A stretch of DNA of 64,000 nt from positions 62,001 to 126,000 of the forward strand of contig JAFZAH010000036.1 of the NCBI GenBank assembly GCA_017548275.1, given 5' to 3'. The notes below the pieces were generated by a model, which worked only from the letters and a program-made list of their open reading frames with translations, ran no database searches and was not told the origin of the DNA. Shown one piece after another: positions 48,823 to 57,013 of the stretch (its first letter is position 1; each line of letters opens with the position of its first letter). The stretch is from Prevotella sp. Its GTDB lineage: Bacteria > Bacteroidota > Bacteroidia > Bacteroidales > Bacteroidaceae. Position numbers and translations under genes: made by a program.

Positions 48823-49140
48823 TTCTATGACCGAAGTCCGCCAATGGGCAGGAAACAGGGATTAGAACCTATATATAGAAAAGGCGTTTATCACGCGCTT
48901 TGTGTTTGACTCTTCGGAATCTGGCAGTTCCCAAAATGTCAATCTTTTAACAAAGCAACGGTAGATGCTCATGGGATATGTAATATCTCAACCACATGAC
49001 ATGAGCCTGATTCGGGTCTTCATATCATAAGAGTATATACATATCGGCGTGGGCTTCGGCGTTGCTCGTTCTGATTGACAGGGCCATGCCAGAGCCTCGA
49101 AGAGTGGGACGGGTGACTGAATGAGGTTCCCACGCTTCTT
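48823..49140 (+). ncRNA. Putative structured RNA / long 5' leader upstream of an XRE gene
   Basis: About 320 bases without an ORF of note and with several paired segments. GCGTGGG at 49047-49053 pairs with CCCACGC at 49129-49135, and inside it CTTCG (49054-49058) pairs with CGAAG (49098-49102); T-rich TTCTTTTATA follows the outer stem. Upstream are AAAGCGCGTGATAAACGCC-like dyads (GGCGTTTATCACGCGC near 48883) and GGGATATGTAATATCTC. A further stem CAGAGT/ACTCTG at 49166-49189 lies just before the XRE start. My impression is that this text recurs upstream of small XRE genes in Prevotella; I cannot verify that here and no Rfam family is claimed. Confidence 0.5.
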
Positions 49141-49204
49141 TTATATATCAGCATTTCTTTTTTTCCAGAGTGTCGGGAGCCAACTCTGACAATATGTGTC
49201 AAAG

Positions 49205-49423
49205 ATGGTTATAGGACAATTGATACGGCAGGAGTTACAGAAACAAGAGCGAACCGTAACATGGTTCGCCCGAAAACTGAACTGCAACCGCCAGAATGTC
49301 TATGACATTTTCAGGCGGACAAACATCGACACCGATTTGCTGATGCGTATCTCCATCGTCTTACATGTTGACTTCTTCAAAATCTACAGCCAACAGTTGG
49401 AATCCACCACATCTGTACAATAA
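49205..49423 (+). CDS. Small XRE-family DNA-binding protein
   Basis: A 72-residue protein consisting of a single Cro/CI-like domain: IGQLIRQELQKQERTVTWFA, then RKLNCNRQNVYDIFRRTNID and TDLLMRISIVLHVDFFKIY. The middle helix (NRQNVYDIFRR) is the recognition helix. I chose ATG 49205 over a GTG at 49196. It lies at the end of a long structured leader and about 160 bases before a three-gene operon for exported proteins. It may regulate that operon or itself. No toxin partner is adjacent, so a toxin-antitoxin role is not supported. Confidence 0.88.
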   Translation: MVIGQLIRQELQKQERTVTWFARKLNCNRQNVYDIFRRTNIDTDLLMRISIVLHVDFFKIYSQQLESTTSVQ

Positions 49424-49486
49424 TATGATACAGTACTGTATAAACATCAGATACGGCACTTATCAAATTGTTTGCAAGGAATGCCA

Positions 49487-49494
49487 TATCTTTG
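49487..49494 (+). promoter_or_regulatory. -7 promoter element of the exported-protein operon
   Basis: TATCTTTG followed by C, 92 bases before the ATG of the barrel protein at 49586. A TTTG at 49471-49474 is too close (12 bases) for a consensus -33. Confidence 0.55.
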
Positions 49495-49585
49495 CAACAT
49501 ACCAATTTATAACTATCTAGAAAGATATAATTAAACCTTTATTTAATATTCCGATACCTATTTATCTAATCTAAAGTTCATCATT

Positions 49586-50203
49586 ATGAAAAAAGTATTT
49601 TTTATTTTTGTTTCATTATTCTTATTTAGTTATTGTGCAATGGCACAGGAAAAAGTTCAAAGCATCAACATCGGTTTTTCTCCGTATGGCATGACTCATG
49701 CGAAAATCAGTTTGAGCGACGAGAAATACAAATATGATTATAAATCATATTGGAATGTGAACGCCGCCTTCGAGAAACAATTGTATGGCGTCCTGTCTTT
49801 GACTGAACTGTCATACTCAAAAGCAAAGTTTGACGAATACGATTTGAAGGGCACATCAGATTGGTTCAATCCCGCACAAGAAGAAGACCTCAGTGCCTAT
49901 TCACTTACTCAGTATATCGGATGGACTCTCAATCCGAATAAACGGGTGCAATTCCCAATGTACTTGGGTGTCGGTTTTGAAAGTTTACAGGGTGGTGCTT
50001 TGCACAACTTGCTCTTTGACATAGCAGCCAAGGCAAGGGTAAAATTCTACATCACAGACGCAATTGGTGTCTATGTGGGGGCTACAGGAAAAATCGGTTG
50101 GGGTAGTAAACACGCCTCGGAATCCGACTCTTCAAGCAAAACGTACTACTCAGTGAGTGGTTCTACGCTCTACTTTGACGCTGGCGTACTCATCGGCATC
50201 TAA
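49586..50203 (+). CDS. Small outer membrane beta-barrel protein
   Basis: A 205-residue protein with a signal peptide (MKKVFFIFVSLFLFSYCAMA) and a mature part of about ten amphipathic strands (for example WNVNAAFEKQLYGVLSLTEL, QFPMYLGVGFESLQGG, ITDAIGVYVGATGKIGWGS). The final strand LYFDAGVLIGI ends in a hydrophobic residue, not the classical Phe. This is the layout of the OmpW/porin-fold outer membrane beta-barrel family. It is the first gene of a tightly packed operon (12 and 7 bases to the next two genes). The DNA is AT-richer than the flanking housekeeping genes. Function unknown. Confidence 0.8.
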   Translation: MKKVFFIFVSLFLFSYCAMAQEKVQSINIGFSPYGMTHAKISLSDEKYKYDYKSYWNVNAAFEKQLYGVLSLTELSYSKAKFDEYDLKGTSDWFNPAQEEDLSAYSLTQYIGWTLNPNKRVQFPMYLGVGFESLQGGALHNLLFDIAAKARVKFYITDAIGVYVGATGKIGWGSKHASESDSSSKTYYSVSGSTLYFDAGVLIGI

Positions 50204-50215
50204 TTATATACAGTT

Positions 50216-51469
50216 ATGAATATGAAGAGAGTATTGTTAATACTACAACTGCTTTTGCTATGCGGTACAGGTTTCGCACAGGAAAAGCAATTTAACGAAG
50301 CCCTGAGCCGCGGAAGGAGCCCCCGTTCTTTTTATTGTTACACGAACGATAAAGGCAAGGGAATATCTTTGGATAAATTAGAGAAATACGCTAAAAGCAA
50401 AAACTATCTGATCGGGGAATACACCACGAAAGAGATTAAACGATTTGGCGACTGGGATACAGCAGTTGAAAAGTTTTATTTCCTTCCCGCCAGTGAATAC
50501 CCCGCCTATGTATTTGAACATGCTAATGGTAACTCTAACTACAAATATGAAAATTTGAAAAACGGGGCTTCCTATTGGTATTATAACCCTTATAGAGGCG
50601 CATTTGAAAAGGAGCCAGATGCATTTTGGTCGGGCTCCTTTGAAAACGGAATGATTTCGGGAAAAGGAGTTACTTTCGATTATAATATAGAAAAAATGGA
50701 ATATTTCTATTATTGTGAAGGAGAGTTTCAACAAGGACTTCCGATAGGTAAAACCGTGATAAAACGATTCAAACGTGACGTTTCGCATCCTGACAAAGTA
50801 TCTTTCGAAAAATGGTCCGATGTCACAGTAGGCAGGCTCAGCGACGGCATGGCAAGTTTTTCTGCTTCAGACGGGAAATGGGGATTTGTCAACTCAAACG
50901 GAGAGGTGGCAATAGCCCCCACATACGACTCCGTTGTCAAAAGTTTCTCCAACGGCAAGGCTGAGGTGGTTTCTAACGGTAAGGAAATCATCATCGGAAA
51001 GAGTGGCAATTATCTCGACCTGACCAGCAGGCAGAAACAACTTGACGCTCAGCAGAAAGCAAAGGAACAGCAGGAAGAGTTGAAACGCCAGCAAGAGGAA
51101 AGACGCAAAGAATTAGCCCGCCGGCAAGAGGAAGCAGAACGGCAGCGCCGGGCAGCGGAAGCAGAAAAAATCCGCTTGGAGAAGTTCAAGAATTGTATGC
51201 CAGGCGACCGCGTCTTCTACAGTCAGGAATGGGAACACACCGAAAGATTCTTATTGTTTTTTGAGGACAAGCACAGTTATACCATGCGTGTCGTATGTTT
51301 CGTAGAGCAGAACATCAACAATGGCGAACGTCTCCAAATCCGCGTCGGAAGTGTAGAATCAAGCAACAGCAGTTACTACTCCACACCTAAGATTGACGGC
51401 ATAGAATATCGTAAAGGCGATGTGTTGTGGATAAAGCCGCTGAAAGATAACCGTTGGCAGATAGAATAG
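50216..51469 (+). CDS. Exported protein with MORN-like, WG-repeat and coiled-coil regions
   Basis: A 417-residue protein with signal peptide (VLLILQLLLLCGTGFAQ). The N-terminal half has a MORN-like strand pair (WSGSFENGMISGKGVTFDY, then YYCEGEFQQGLPIGKTVIK). Next comes a WG-repeat region (KWGFVNSNGEVAIAPTYDSV near 223-242). Residues 270-325 are a charged coiled coil (QQEELKRQQEERRKELARRQ and similar). The end is a small beta domain (GDRVFYSQEWEHTERFLLFF). The combination is not one I recognise as a known system. It is the middle gene of a three-gene operon with a barrel protein and an LRR protein, so the three may form an envelope complex, but that is inference. Confidence 0.8.
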   Translation: MNMKRVLLILQLLLLCGTGFAQEKQFNEALSRGRSPRSFYCYTNDKGKGISLDKLEKYAKSKNYLIGEYTTKEIKRFGDWDTAVEKFYFLPASEYPAYVFEHANGNSNYKYENLKNGASYWYYNPYRGAFEKEPDAFWSGSFENGMISGKGVTFDYNIEKMEYFYYCEGEFQQGLPIGKTVIKRFKRDVSHPDKVSFEKWSDVTVGRLSDGMASFSASDGKWGFVNSNGEVAIAPTYDSVVKSFSNGKAEVVSNGKEIIIGKSGNYLDLTSRQKQLDAQQKAKEQQEELKRQQEERRKELARRQEEAERQRRAAEAEKIRLEKFKNCMPGDRVFYSQEWEHTERFLLFFEDKHSYTMRVVCFVEQNINNGERLQIRVGSVESSNSSYYSTPKIDGIEYRKGDVLWIKPLKDNRWQIE

Positions 51470-51476
51470 CCCGTTT

Positions 51477-52721
51477 ATGATGTACAAAAAAGAAAAAAGG
51501 TTAGTGCTCATCGCACTATTAGTATTAATCAGTTGGCAGAAGGCTTTTGCTATAGCGGGGCCTTTTGCCAAATTCCACTATTTCAATCTGCCTGACGGAG
51601 GAGCCGTTATTTGTGGTATCGACGAAAAGACAAGGACTGCTCGTATTGCGAACAGTGTCGTCACCCGTTACACCGACCGGGGCGGTGTGTCTTTCACCAA
51701 AACCATAGTACAAGGTGCCAAAGGCGACGTCAGTCTTCCTGCCGAAGTAGAAGTGTATTTTCGTGACGACTTATACGATACAAAGAGTTATGTGGGCAGG
51801 TTTACCTTAGTCGCCCTCAACGGTGGCGCCTTTCAGGGTTGTGGCGAATTAACCTCCATCACACTGCCGCCTACAATCAAAAATATCGACGACAATGCTT
51901 TTGGTGGATGTTCAAATCTCATAACCGTGAATCTGCCGGCAACAATCGACAGAATCACACTCAGTTGCTTTAATGGTTGTAATAGCTTGAGAGCCGTCAA
52001 TATCGCCTCTGGAGCAGGCGTAAAATACCATTCTTTCGACGGGATATTGTGTCAGGATGATCATGTCATCTTCTGCCCTAAGGACTATCAAGGCACCGTC
52101 CGCATACCCTCGAAGATGAGGACTATCAATAAGGAAATTTTCAAAGACCACAACGGAATCACAGACGTACTAATTGAAAACGGTGTGCAGTCTATCATGG
52201 ATGCTGCATTCAAAGGTTGCACATTGATGAGCAGTGTTGTCATACCCTCTTCTGTTAAAACACTTGGTTATGAATCATTCCAGGGATGTACCATGTTGGA
52301 AACAGTTCAAATGAGTGAGGGCCTGACAGACTTGGGAGCCCGCTCCTTTGCGGATTGTTCGTCACTTAAAACAATATCCATACCTGCGGGTATTGAATAT
52401 ATCCGACCGGGGGCTTTTAATAATTGTTTCAGTTTAGAAAGAGTGACTTTTGCCAATGGTAACAAGTCTATAGGCACCGATGCCTTCTCGTTCTGCTCTT
52501 CTCTGAAAGAAATCAATCTTCCCGCATCAATGGAAGTAATAAACGAGAAAGCGTTCATGGGATGCGAATTGCTTGAGAAAGCCGTGTTAAACCCGCAAAT
52601 AAAAACACTCGGACGATACGCATTTTGCGGGTGCTCCAATCTCACCTCCATCAATGTTCCCAAACAAGCCAAGGTATATGAGGACACTTTCATGGAGTGT
52701 TACAGCCTGAAACGTCCGTGA
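51477..52721 (+). CDS. BspA-type leucine-rich repeat protein (operon end)
   Basis: A 414-residue exported protein with signal peptide (KRLVLIALLVLISWQKAFA). Its N-terminal 110 residues resemble those of the 15673 LRR protein only loosely (YFNLPDGGAVICGIDEKTRT). From about residue 120 there are 11 or so LRR_5/BspA repeats (ALNGGAFQGCGELTSITLPP, NAFGGCSNLITVNLPATI and similar). One atypical segment without the pattern (FDGILCQDDHVIFCPKDYQG near 185-205) is a variant repeat. It ends in a capping CYSLKRP. No sorting domain is seen. It starts 7 bases after the WG protein stop. Confidence 0.88.
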   Translation: MMYKKEKRLVLIALLVLISWQKAFAIAGPFAKFHYFNLPDGGAVICGIDEKTRTARIANSVVTRYTDRGGVSFTKTIVQGAKGDVSLPAEVEVYFRDDLYDTKSYVGRFTLVALNGGAFQGCGELTSITLPPTIKNIDDNAFGGCSNLITVNLPATIDRITLSCFNGCNSLRAVNIASGAGVKYHSFDGILCQDDHVIFCPKDYQGTVRIPSKMRTINKEIFKDHNGITDVLIENGVQSIMDAAFKGCTLMSSVVIPSSVKTLGYESFQGCTMLETVQMSEGLTDLGARSFADCSSLKTISIPAGIEYIRPGAFNNCFSLERVTFANGNKSIGTDAFSFCSSLKEINLPASMEVINEKAFMGCELLEKAVLNPQIKTLGRYAFCGCSNLTSINVPKQAKVYEDTFMECYSLKRP

Positions 52722-53450
52722 CAGAACAGACCACTCACGTTTGCTTTTCTTCATATTTTCATTCTTAGTGAATAATTGTTTCGGCGGGGGCTCCTTGCGG
52801 GTCTCCGCCGATGTGCTATCTACATGTCAAGACATGAAAGCATCATTCGCCCCACGCCATTAGACACTAATCGTTCATCGGGAACCAGCGATTAGCGACC
52901 GAATGGAAAACCAATTGCAATCCCGATGCAGTGAATATCAGCATTTGTAATGCGCTTTTCTCGGATTGAAAATCCTTATACTCGAGGTATCGGGATTGCA
53001 AATCCCGATAAACGAGTTGAATACTTTAAATTTGCAAGAAATTTGTGCAAATTTAAAATCCGATTTTAAATTTGCAAGGAATAGCGACAATAAATCACAT
53101 CGGCGGAGGCTCGCAAAGAGTCTCCGCCGATGGTTGTATAAGATGCCGGCAGAAGTCATAGTCAGTCGGGTGGTAGTGCGATGTGCGACGTGCAGACTCG
53201 GACCCTAAAAATCATTCTCTAGGTACAAGTCATTGCTACATGCTGATATGCTGGGCATGCACCTTGCGAAAAAAAACTCGCCCCAAGTGACCTAGATTGC
53301 TTATCCAAGCGGGTTCCGACTCGCCCTACGCCTCTCTGCCGGCAATGGGTACGTGGAACATGGAACGTGGAACATTGAATATTGAATGTGGTATGAGATA
53401 TTGCAAATCTAATGTTCAACGTTCAACCTTCAATGTTCAACGTAGAAAGT
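52722..53450. other. 730-base non-coding stretch with several hairpin and phrase repeats
   Basis: From left to right: a diverged hairpin at 52783-52811 (GGCGGGGGCTCC / GGTCTCCGCC), the TCGTTCATCGGGAACCAGCG element at 52871-52935, GGGATTGCAAATCCCGATA and AAATTTGCAA phrases (52955-53085), the 43-base hairpin copy at 53097-53139, and an unidentified conserved-looking block at 53219-53340. The end is the TTCAACGTTCAA repeat. No credible gene. Confidence 0.75.
53097..53139. repeat. Exact second copy of the 43-base hairpin
   Basis: Identical over 43 bases to 48691-48733, including the loop. It sits in a different context (not after a gene), so it is a dispersed element, not just a terminator. Confidence 0.85.
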
Positions 53451-53909
53451 TCAACCTTCAATTAATTCCGTTGTAAAGTTGAGTGTCTGAATCTTCAGGT
53501 CCAACTTACGCAAAGCCTCCGACAATTTGTCAATCTGTTTGCGCAGGGGTTTCACCTCGATGGTTGCCACCGTCTTGATTTCAGTGCGCGAATAGCGGTT
53601 GTTGAGTTGTGACGCATTGTTCGACAGGTTTCTCAGGAAGTCCACACGCATCTTCAGCACATCGCGCTCCGCATTCAGTTGGGTGATGGTTTTTCCGTCT
53701 TCTGCGGTCTGCATATTCGTGGCATTGATACGGAATATCAGCGTCTCCAACTGATCGAAACAGCCGTTCAGTTCGGCCATCAGTTCTTTCGGGTCCTCGG
53801 TCGGTTGTTCACCTTCCTGAACCTTGATGTTGTTGAGCAATCTCACTTTCAGTTGCTCTATCCGCGCCTGCAAATCCTTGCGCAGACTCAATGCTTCTGC
53901 TAATTTCAT
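53451..53909 (-). CDS. DIP1984 family protein
   Basis: A 152-residue helical protein of the DIP1984/septicolysin-like family, whose function is not known. Visible segments: MKLAEALSLRKDLQARIEQLKVR at the N-terminus (the family signature, here given in part), GEQPTEDPKELMAELNGCFDQ near 38-58, a LIFRINATNMQT segment and LNAERDVLKMRVDFLRNL near 82-99. It is almost all alpha-helix with coiled-coil periodicity. The stop codon falls in the TTGAAGGTTGAAC repeat, so the last residues (LIEG) may be repeat-defined. It is likely co-transcribed with the small 53957 gene upstream (gap 47 bases). Confidence 0.85.
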   Translation of the reverse strand: MKLAEALSLRKDLQARIEQLKVRLLNNIKVQEGEQPTEDPKELMAELNGCFDQLETLIFRINATNMQTAEDGKTITQLNAERDVLKMRVDFLRNLSNNASQLNNRYSRTEIKTVATIEVKPLRKQIDKLSEALRKLDLKIQTLNFTTELIEG

Positions 53910-53956
53910 GATATATTCGGTTTTAAGTTTCAGATTCTACCGCAAAATCGGTTTTC

Positions 53957-54226
53957 TCACTCCTCCATCTGCCATTCGCTGTCGCGAGAGTCGCGCCATG
54001 CGCCCTGACCGGGATTGAGGTCAGGCAAAGTGGCGAGTGTGGGGTCTATCTGCAGCGCCTCCTCAACAGAGATGCAGTCGAGGTTGTCATCAGACACTTG
54101 TTCGTCGCCAAAGCCCTGCCAGTCGCAGTCGCCGTCTAAAGACACGGAGAGGATGACCGACTCACCATTGATTACTTCACGGGTGGTGATAAAAGGCCGC
54201 CAAAAATCTACTTCTGTTATTTTCAT
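53957..54226 (-). CDS. Small acidic hypothetical protein
   Basis: An 89-residue protein without signal peptide, rich in Asp and Glu. It opens MKITEVDFWRPFITTREVIN and contains ESVILSVSLDGDCDWQG, EEALQIDPTLATLPDLNPG and a Trp-rich acidic end (WRDSRDSEWQMEE). The first 60 residues look like a small mixed alpha/beta fold. It lies upstream of the DIP1984 gene in the same direction, 47 bases apart, so the two probably share a transcript. No family is recognised; it resembles immunity-type proteins only in size and charge. Confidence 0.7.
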   Translation of the reverse strand: MKITEVDFWRPFITTREVINGESVILSVSLDGDCDWQGFGDEQVSDDNLDCISVEEALQIDPTLATLPDLNPGQGAWRDSRDSEWQMEE

Positions 54227-54235
54227 ATAAAGTTA

Positions 54236-54402
54236 GGGGGAAGTTAAAGAAGTTAGGGAAGTTAAGAGTTAAAGCCAATAGATTACTATTTAGGAATGTA
54301 GACAATACAGCTCCATTAGTGGGCTATCTACTCCCCTCGCCCTTTGGGAAGGCTACGGGGGGCGAGCATCGCTCGGGATGGAGGGGTTGGGGGTGAGGCT
54401 TT
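54236..54402. repeat. GAAGTTAAAG phrases and family A repeat after the MscS gene
   Basis: 54236-54270 has AAGTTAAAGAAGTTAGGGAA phrases (complement of the TTAACTTC family at 21065). 54325-54402 is a mosaic family A copy with the GCGAGCATCGCTCGGGATGG string also seen, inverted, near 34240. Confidence 0.75.
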
Positions 54403-55590
54403 TTAAGGGAGGGACGGGGTGGGGGCTTGGGGCTCCATCAATTGCTCGTAGATAACCAGGCCGAATTCTTGTGCCATGGCGTATGCCCAGGAGAGGATGT
54501 CATAGAGTTGGTGCTCGTAGGTGACCCACTCCTTGTCTTTGAGGAAGAAATAAAACTCCACGGGCAGTCCTGTGCTCGTGGCCTCTAACTGGCGCACCAT
54601 CAGCATCATGTCGGTGTTCACCTCCTCACGCGCGGCAATGTATCGCTCCATGTACCGCCGATAGAGGTTCAGGTTGATCTGGTCGCCCTTCACTTCTTTT
54701 TCCGTGCAGTAGCCTTTTTTCACCAGACTGGTCTTGAGTGCATCGTCTGCCACGCGGATGCTGCGGAAATCGATATAAATCAACCGTTTGACCCGTCGCC
54801 CGTCGCCCTGTTGCATACCTATCCAGTTCTGAAACGAGTCATCGACCAGCGTCTTGGGCGAAACGGTCACGATGGTATTGTCGAAATTGCGTATCTTCAC
54901 CGTGGTGAGCGTCATCTCTTCCACAGTGCCATTAGCGCCCGCCTTGGGAACGGTAATCCAGTCGCCCTTGTTAAGCATGTCATTGCTCGTAAGCCGTATG
55001 CCCGCCACCAGACCCACGATGGTATCTTGGAAAACGAGCATGAGGATGGCGGAGGTGGCACCCAGTCCCGCGATGATGGCGAGAGGATTGCGGTTGATGA
55101 TGATGGAGATGACGATGATGACTGCGATGAAGATGATGATGATCTTCAGCACACCCATGAACGTATGAAGATACTGCTGTGTCGAAGAGCGGCGCTGATG
55201 CTCCAAATACTTGAAGGAATCGAGGAACACCACTATCGTTTTCACCGACATGATGGTGATGTAAATGGCTGTGATGCGCTTCAAAATCTCCTGTACCACC
55301 GGAAACTCATAAAACACCCACGGCAGCAGTTGCCACACCACGATGGCGGGCACGATATTGCTCGCGGAGACGAGCACACGGCGGTTAAAGATGACATTGT
55401 CCCATTTGTTCTCCGTCCGCCGGGTCAGTTTCCCCACCAAAGGCACGATTTTACGGCAGAGATAGCCAGCGGCCCATGCCAACAGCACGGCTATGATGAC
55501 CAGTGCCACGAAACGCACCACGGTGGCTGCCGACTCGCTCATGCCCCATGAGGAGAGCAGGTCTTCGACAAATATCTTGATTTTCTCCAT
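54403..55590 (-). CDS. MscS-type mechanosensitive ion channel
   Basis: A 395-residue small-conductance mechanosensitive channel that releases solutes on osmotic down-shock. Membrane segments at the N-terminus (VVRFVALVIIAVLLAWAAGY; IVPAIVVWQLLPWVF; ITAIYITIMSVKTIVVFL; VLKIIIIFIAVIIVISII) precede the pore helix PLAIIAGLGATSAILMLVFQ near 165-185. The cytoplasmic beta domain follows (GDWITVPKAGANGTVEEMTL, TVVSPKT-like NTIVTVSPKTLVDDSF). The start MEKIKIFVEDLLSSWG at 55590 shares TGATG with the dacB stop, so translation is coupled. The C-terminal tail (QAPTPSLP) is coded by a family B repeat. Confidence 0.92.
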   Translation of the reverse strand: MEKIKIFVEDLLSSWGMSESAATVVRFVALVIIAVLLAWAAGYLCRKIVPLVGKLTRRTENKWDNVIFNRRVLVSASNIVPAIVVWQLLPWVFYEFPVVQEILKRITAIYITIMSVKTIVVFLDSFKYLEHQRRSSTQQYLHTFMGVLKIIIIFIAVIIVISIIINRNPLAIIAGLGATSAILMLVFQDTIVGLVAGIRLTSNDMLNKGDWITVPKAGANGTVEEMTLTTVKIRNFDNTIVTVSPKTLVDDSFQNWIGMQQGDGRRVKRLIYIDFRSIRVADDALKTSLVKKGYCTEKEVKGDQINLNLYRRYMERYIAAREEVNTDMMLMVRQLEATSTGLPVEFYFFLKDKEWVTYEHQLYDILSWAYAMAQEFGLVIYEQLMEPQAPTPSLP

Positions 55591-56894
55591 CAACGGCACA
55601 ATAATTCGCAAATCTTATTCTGGAACTCGCGCCCGTCGGACGATTTCGCCACACCTTGGTTGATGATGGCGAACACGATTTTATGTCCGTTCGACGCGGT
55701 GAGGTAGCCGGCGAGTGAACTCACACCAGTGACCGTGCCGGTCTTGGCATGCACATTACCCTCGGCGCGGGTGCCTTTCATGCGGCTTTTCAGCGTGCCG
55801 TCAACACCTGCGATAGGAAGCACGGGGTAGAGATGGGAATAGATTTCAGGTTTCTCGGCGGCATAGCGCAACAGCCGCACCAGCAGTTCGGGGGTAACAT
55901 AGTCGTAAGGCGACAGTCCGCAACCGTCGGCGAACGAATAACGCTCGGAAGGCAGACCCAACCGGCCCACAAGACGTTTCATGGCATTGGCGGCTTTCTT
56001 GGCGGTGCCGGGCTTTCCCTCTCCGGCGGCTATCTGGTAAAAGACAGACTCGGCATAGAGGTTATTACTGTCTTTCATCATCTTTTGCAGCACAGTATCA
56101 AACGAGGTGCGGTGCACGGCTATCTGTGTCACGCCCTGCGGTGTGCGCCCTTCGGTCACGCTGCCGGTGATGACGATATCGCGCTGACGCAGCAACTGAA
56201 ACAGCCGCTCTGCGAAATTGTCTTTTCTGTCAACAAGCAGTGCGGAGAGTTTGGGATTGTCATCGTCCCAACTCCATCCCGACCCGGTCAGGATATCGTC
56301 TTTCATGCTCTTATCGGCCACTATATTACCCTCAATGCGCCTAATGCCTGCAGAGCGCACGGCATTGGCGAAATCAGTCAGGTCGTCGGCCGAGAAGGTC
56401 GGGTCCATCGTTCCCGCACAATAGATGTTGCCGCGGAGCACGCCCTCGTCATCGACCTGACCCTTGTAATAGAGGTAGGTGCGGAACTGATAATTTCCGC
56501 CCAACATATCGAGTCCGGTGATGGAGGTGACCAGTTTCATGGTCGAGGCGGGACGCATACGGTGATGGTCATTGTGGCGGTAAACCACCTTCTGGTCAGT
56601 CATGTCATACACCAACAGTCCCAACTGCGTGGTTTTCAGCAGTTCGCTCTGCATCATGCGGTCCAGACCGTTGCTCACACGCCGAGCCCAGTCCGACGAT
56701 GACATCACCATGTCATTATCGGTGTTGAAATTGTCGTTTCCCGTCACGACCGGCTGGTCGATGACTTCCACCTGCGATTCATACGGACCGTAATCATTGG
56801 TGTATCGGTCCAGTTCTTCCTCAGTCAGTTGTGCGTTTGCAGGCATGACGGCCAACATCAGTGCCGCTGCCGTATATATCCATTTATTTTTCAT
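55590..56894 (-). CDS. dacB: D-alanyl-D-alanine carboxypeptidase/endopeptidase (PBP4-like, S13)
   Basis: DacB trims or opens peptidoglycan cross-links in the periplasm. The 434-residue protein has a signal peptide (MKNKWIYTAAALMLAVMPANA). Penicillin-binding motifs are intact: PASTMKLVT near 117-125 (SxxK), SNN near 276-278 (SxN) and HAKTGT near 384-389 (KTG). The S13-family insert between the first two motifs is present but short (GNIYCAGTMDPTFSADDL). An acidic N-terminal region (EEELDRYTNDYGPYESQV) precedes the catalytic domain. It is followed by mscS through a TGATG overlap, an arrangement that couples wall turnover with an osmotic safety valve. Confidence 0.94.
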   Translation of the reverse strand: MKNKWIYTAAALMLAVMPANAQLTEEELDRYTNDYGPYESQVEVIDQPVVTGNDNFNTDNDMVMSSSDWARRVSNGLDRMMQSELLKTTQLGLLVYDMTDQKVVYRHNDHHRMRPASTMKLVTSITGLDMLGGNYQFRTYLYYKGQVDDEGVLRGNIYCAGTMDPTFSADDLTDFANAVRSAGIRRIEGNIVADKSMKDDILTGSGWSWDDDNPKLSALLVDRKDNFAERLFQLLRQRDIVITGSVTEGRTPQGVTQIAVHRTSFDTVLQKMMKDSNNLYAESVFYQIAAGEGKPGTAKKAANAMKRLVGRLGLPSERYSFADGCGLSPYDYVTPELLVRLLRYAAEKPEIYSHLYPVLPIAGVDGTLKSRMKGTRAEGNVHAKTGTVTGVSSLAGYLTASNGHKIVFAIINQGVAKSSDGREFQNKICELLCR

Positions 56895-56923
56895 ATCTTT
56901 TTTGTCTATATTACCTGTTCTAC

Positions 56924-57012
56924 GGCGCCCCGAAGGGGCAACCTACTCATAGCCCAAGGCAACGCCTTGGGTTAATCGGGAAACAAGGCGTGCGCCCTGA
57001 AAGGGCAAAAGC
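56924..57012. repeat. REP-type palindromes, left of the transposase gene
   Basis: Three short palindromes in a row: GCCCCGAAGGGGC (56927-56939), CCCAAGGCAACGCCTTGGG (56953-56971) and GCCCTGAAAGGGC (56994-57006). The pattern GCCC-stem / CCCAAGGC-stem / GCCC-stem recurs right of the gene in the opposite sense and twice near 60388-60573. Confidence 0.85.
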
Positions 57013-57013
57013 C

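Noticed and set aside
52966-53208. 80-codon ORF after the LRR operon
   Set aside because: It is composed of AAATTTGCAA phrases and the 43-base hairpin repeat; no start context.
53280-53340. tRNA gene fragment
   Set aside because: Only a vague T-arm-like GGGTTCCGACTC; no acceptor stem, D-arm or anticodon stem can be drawn.
53345-53400. ACGTGGAACATGGAACGTGGAAC as possible parS half-sites
   Set aside because: parS needs a full palindrome (TGTTCCACGTGGAACA type); here only same-direction half-like units of the TTGAAC repeat family occur, 50 kb from parAB.
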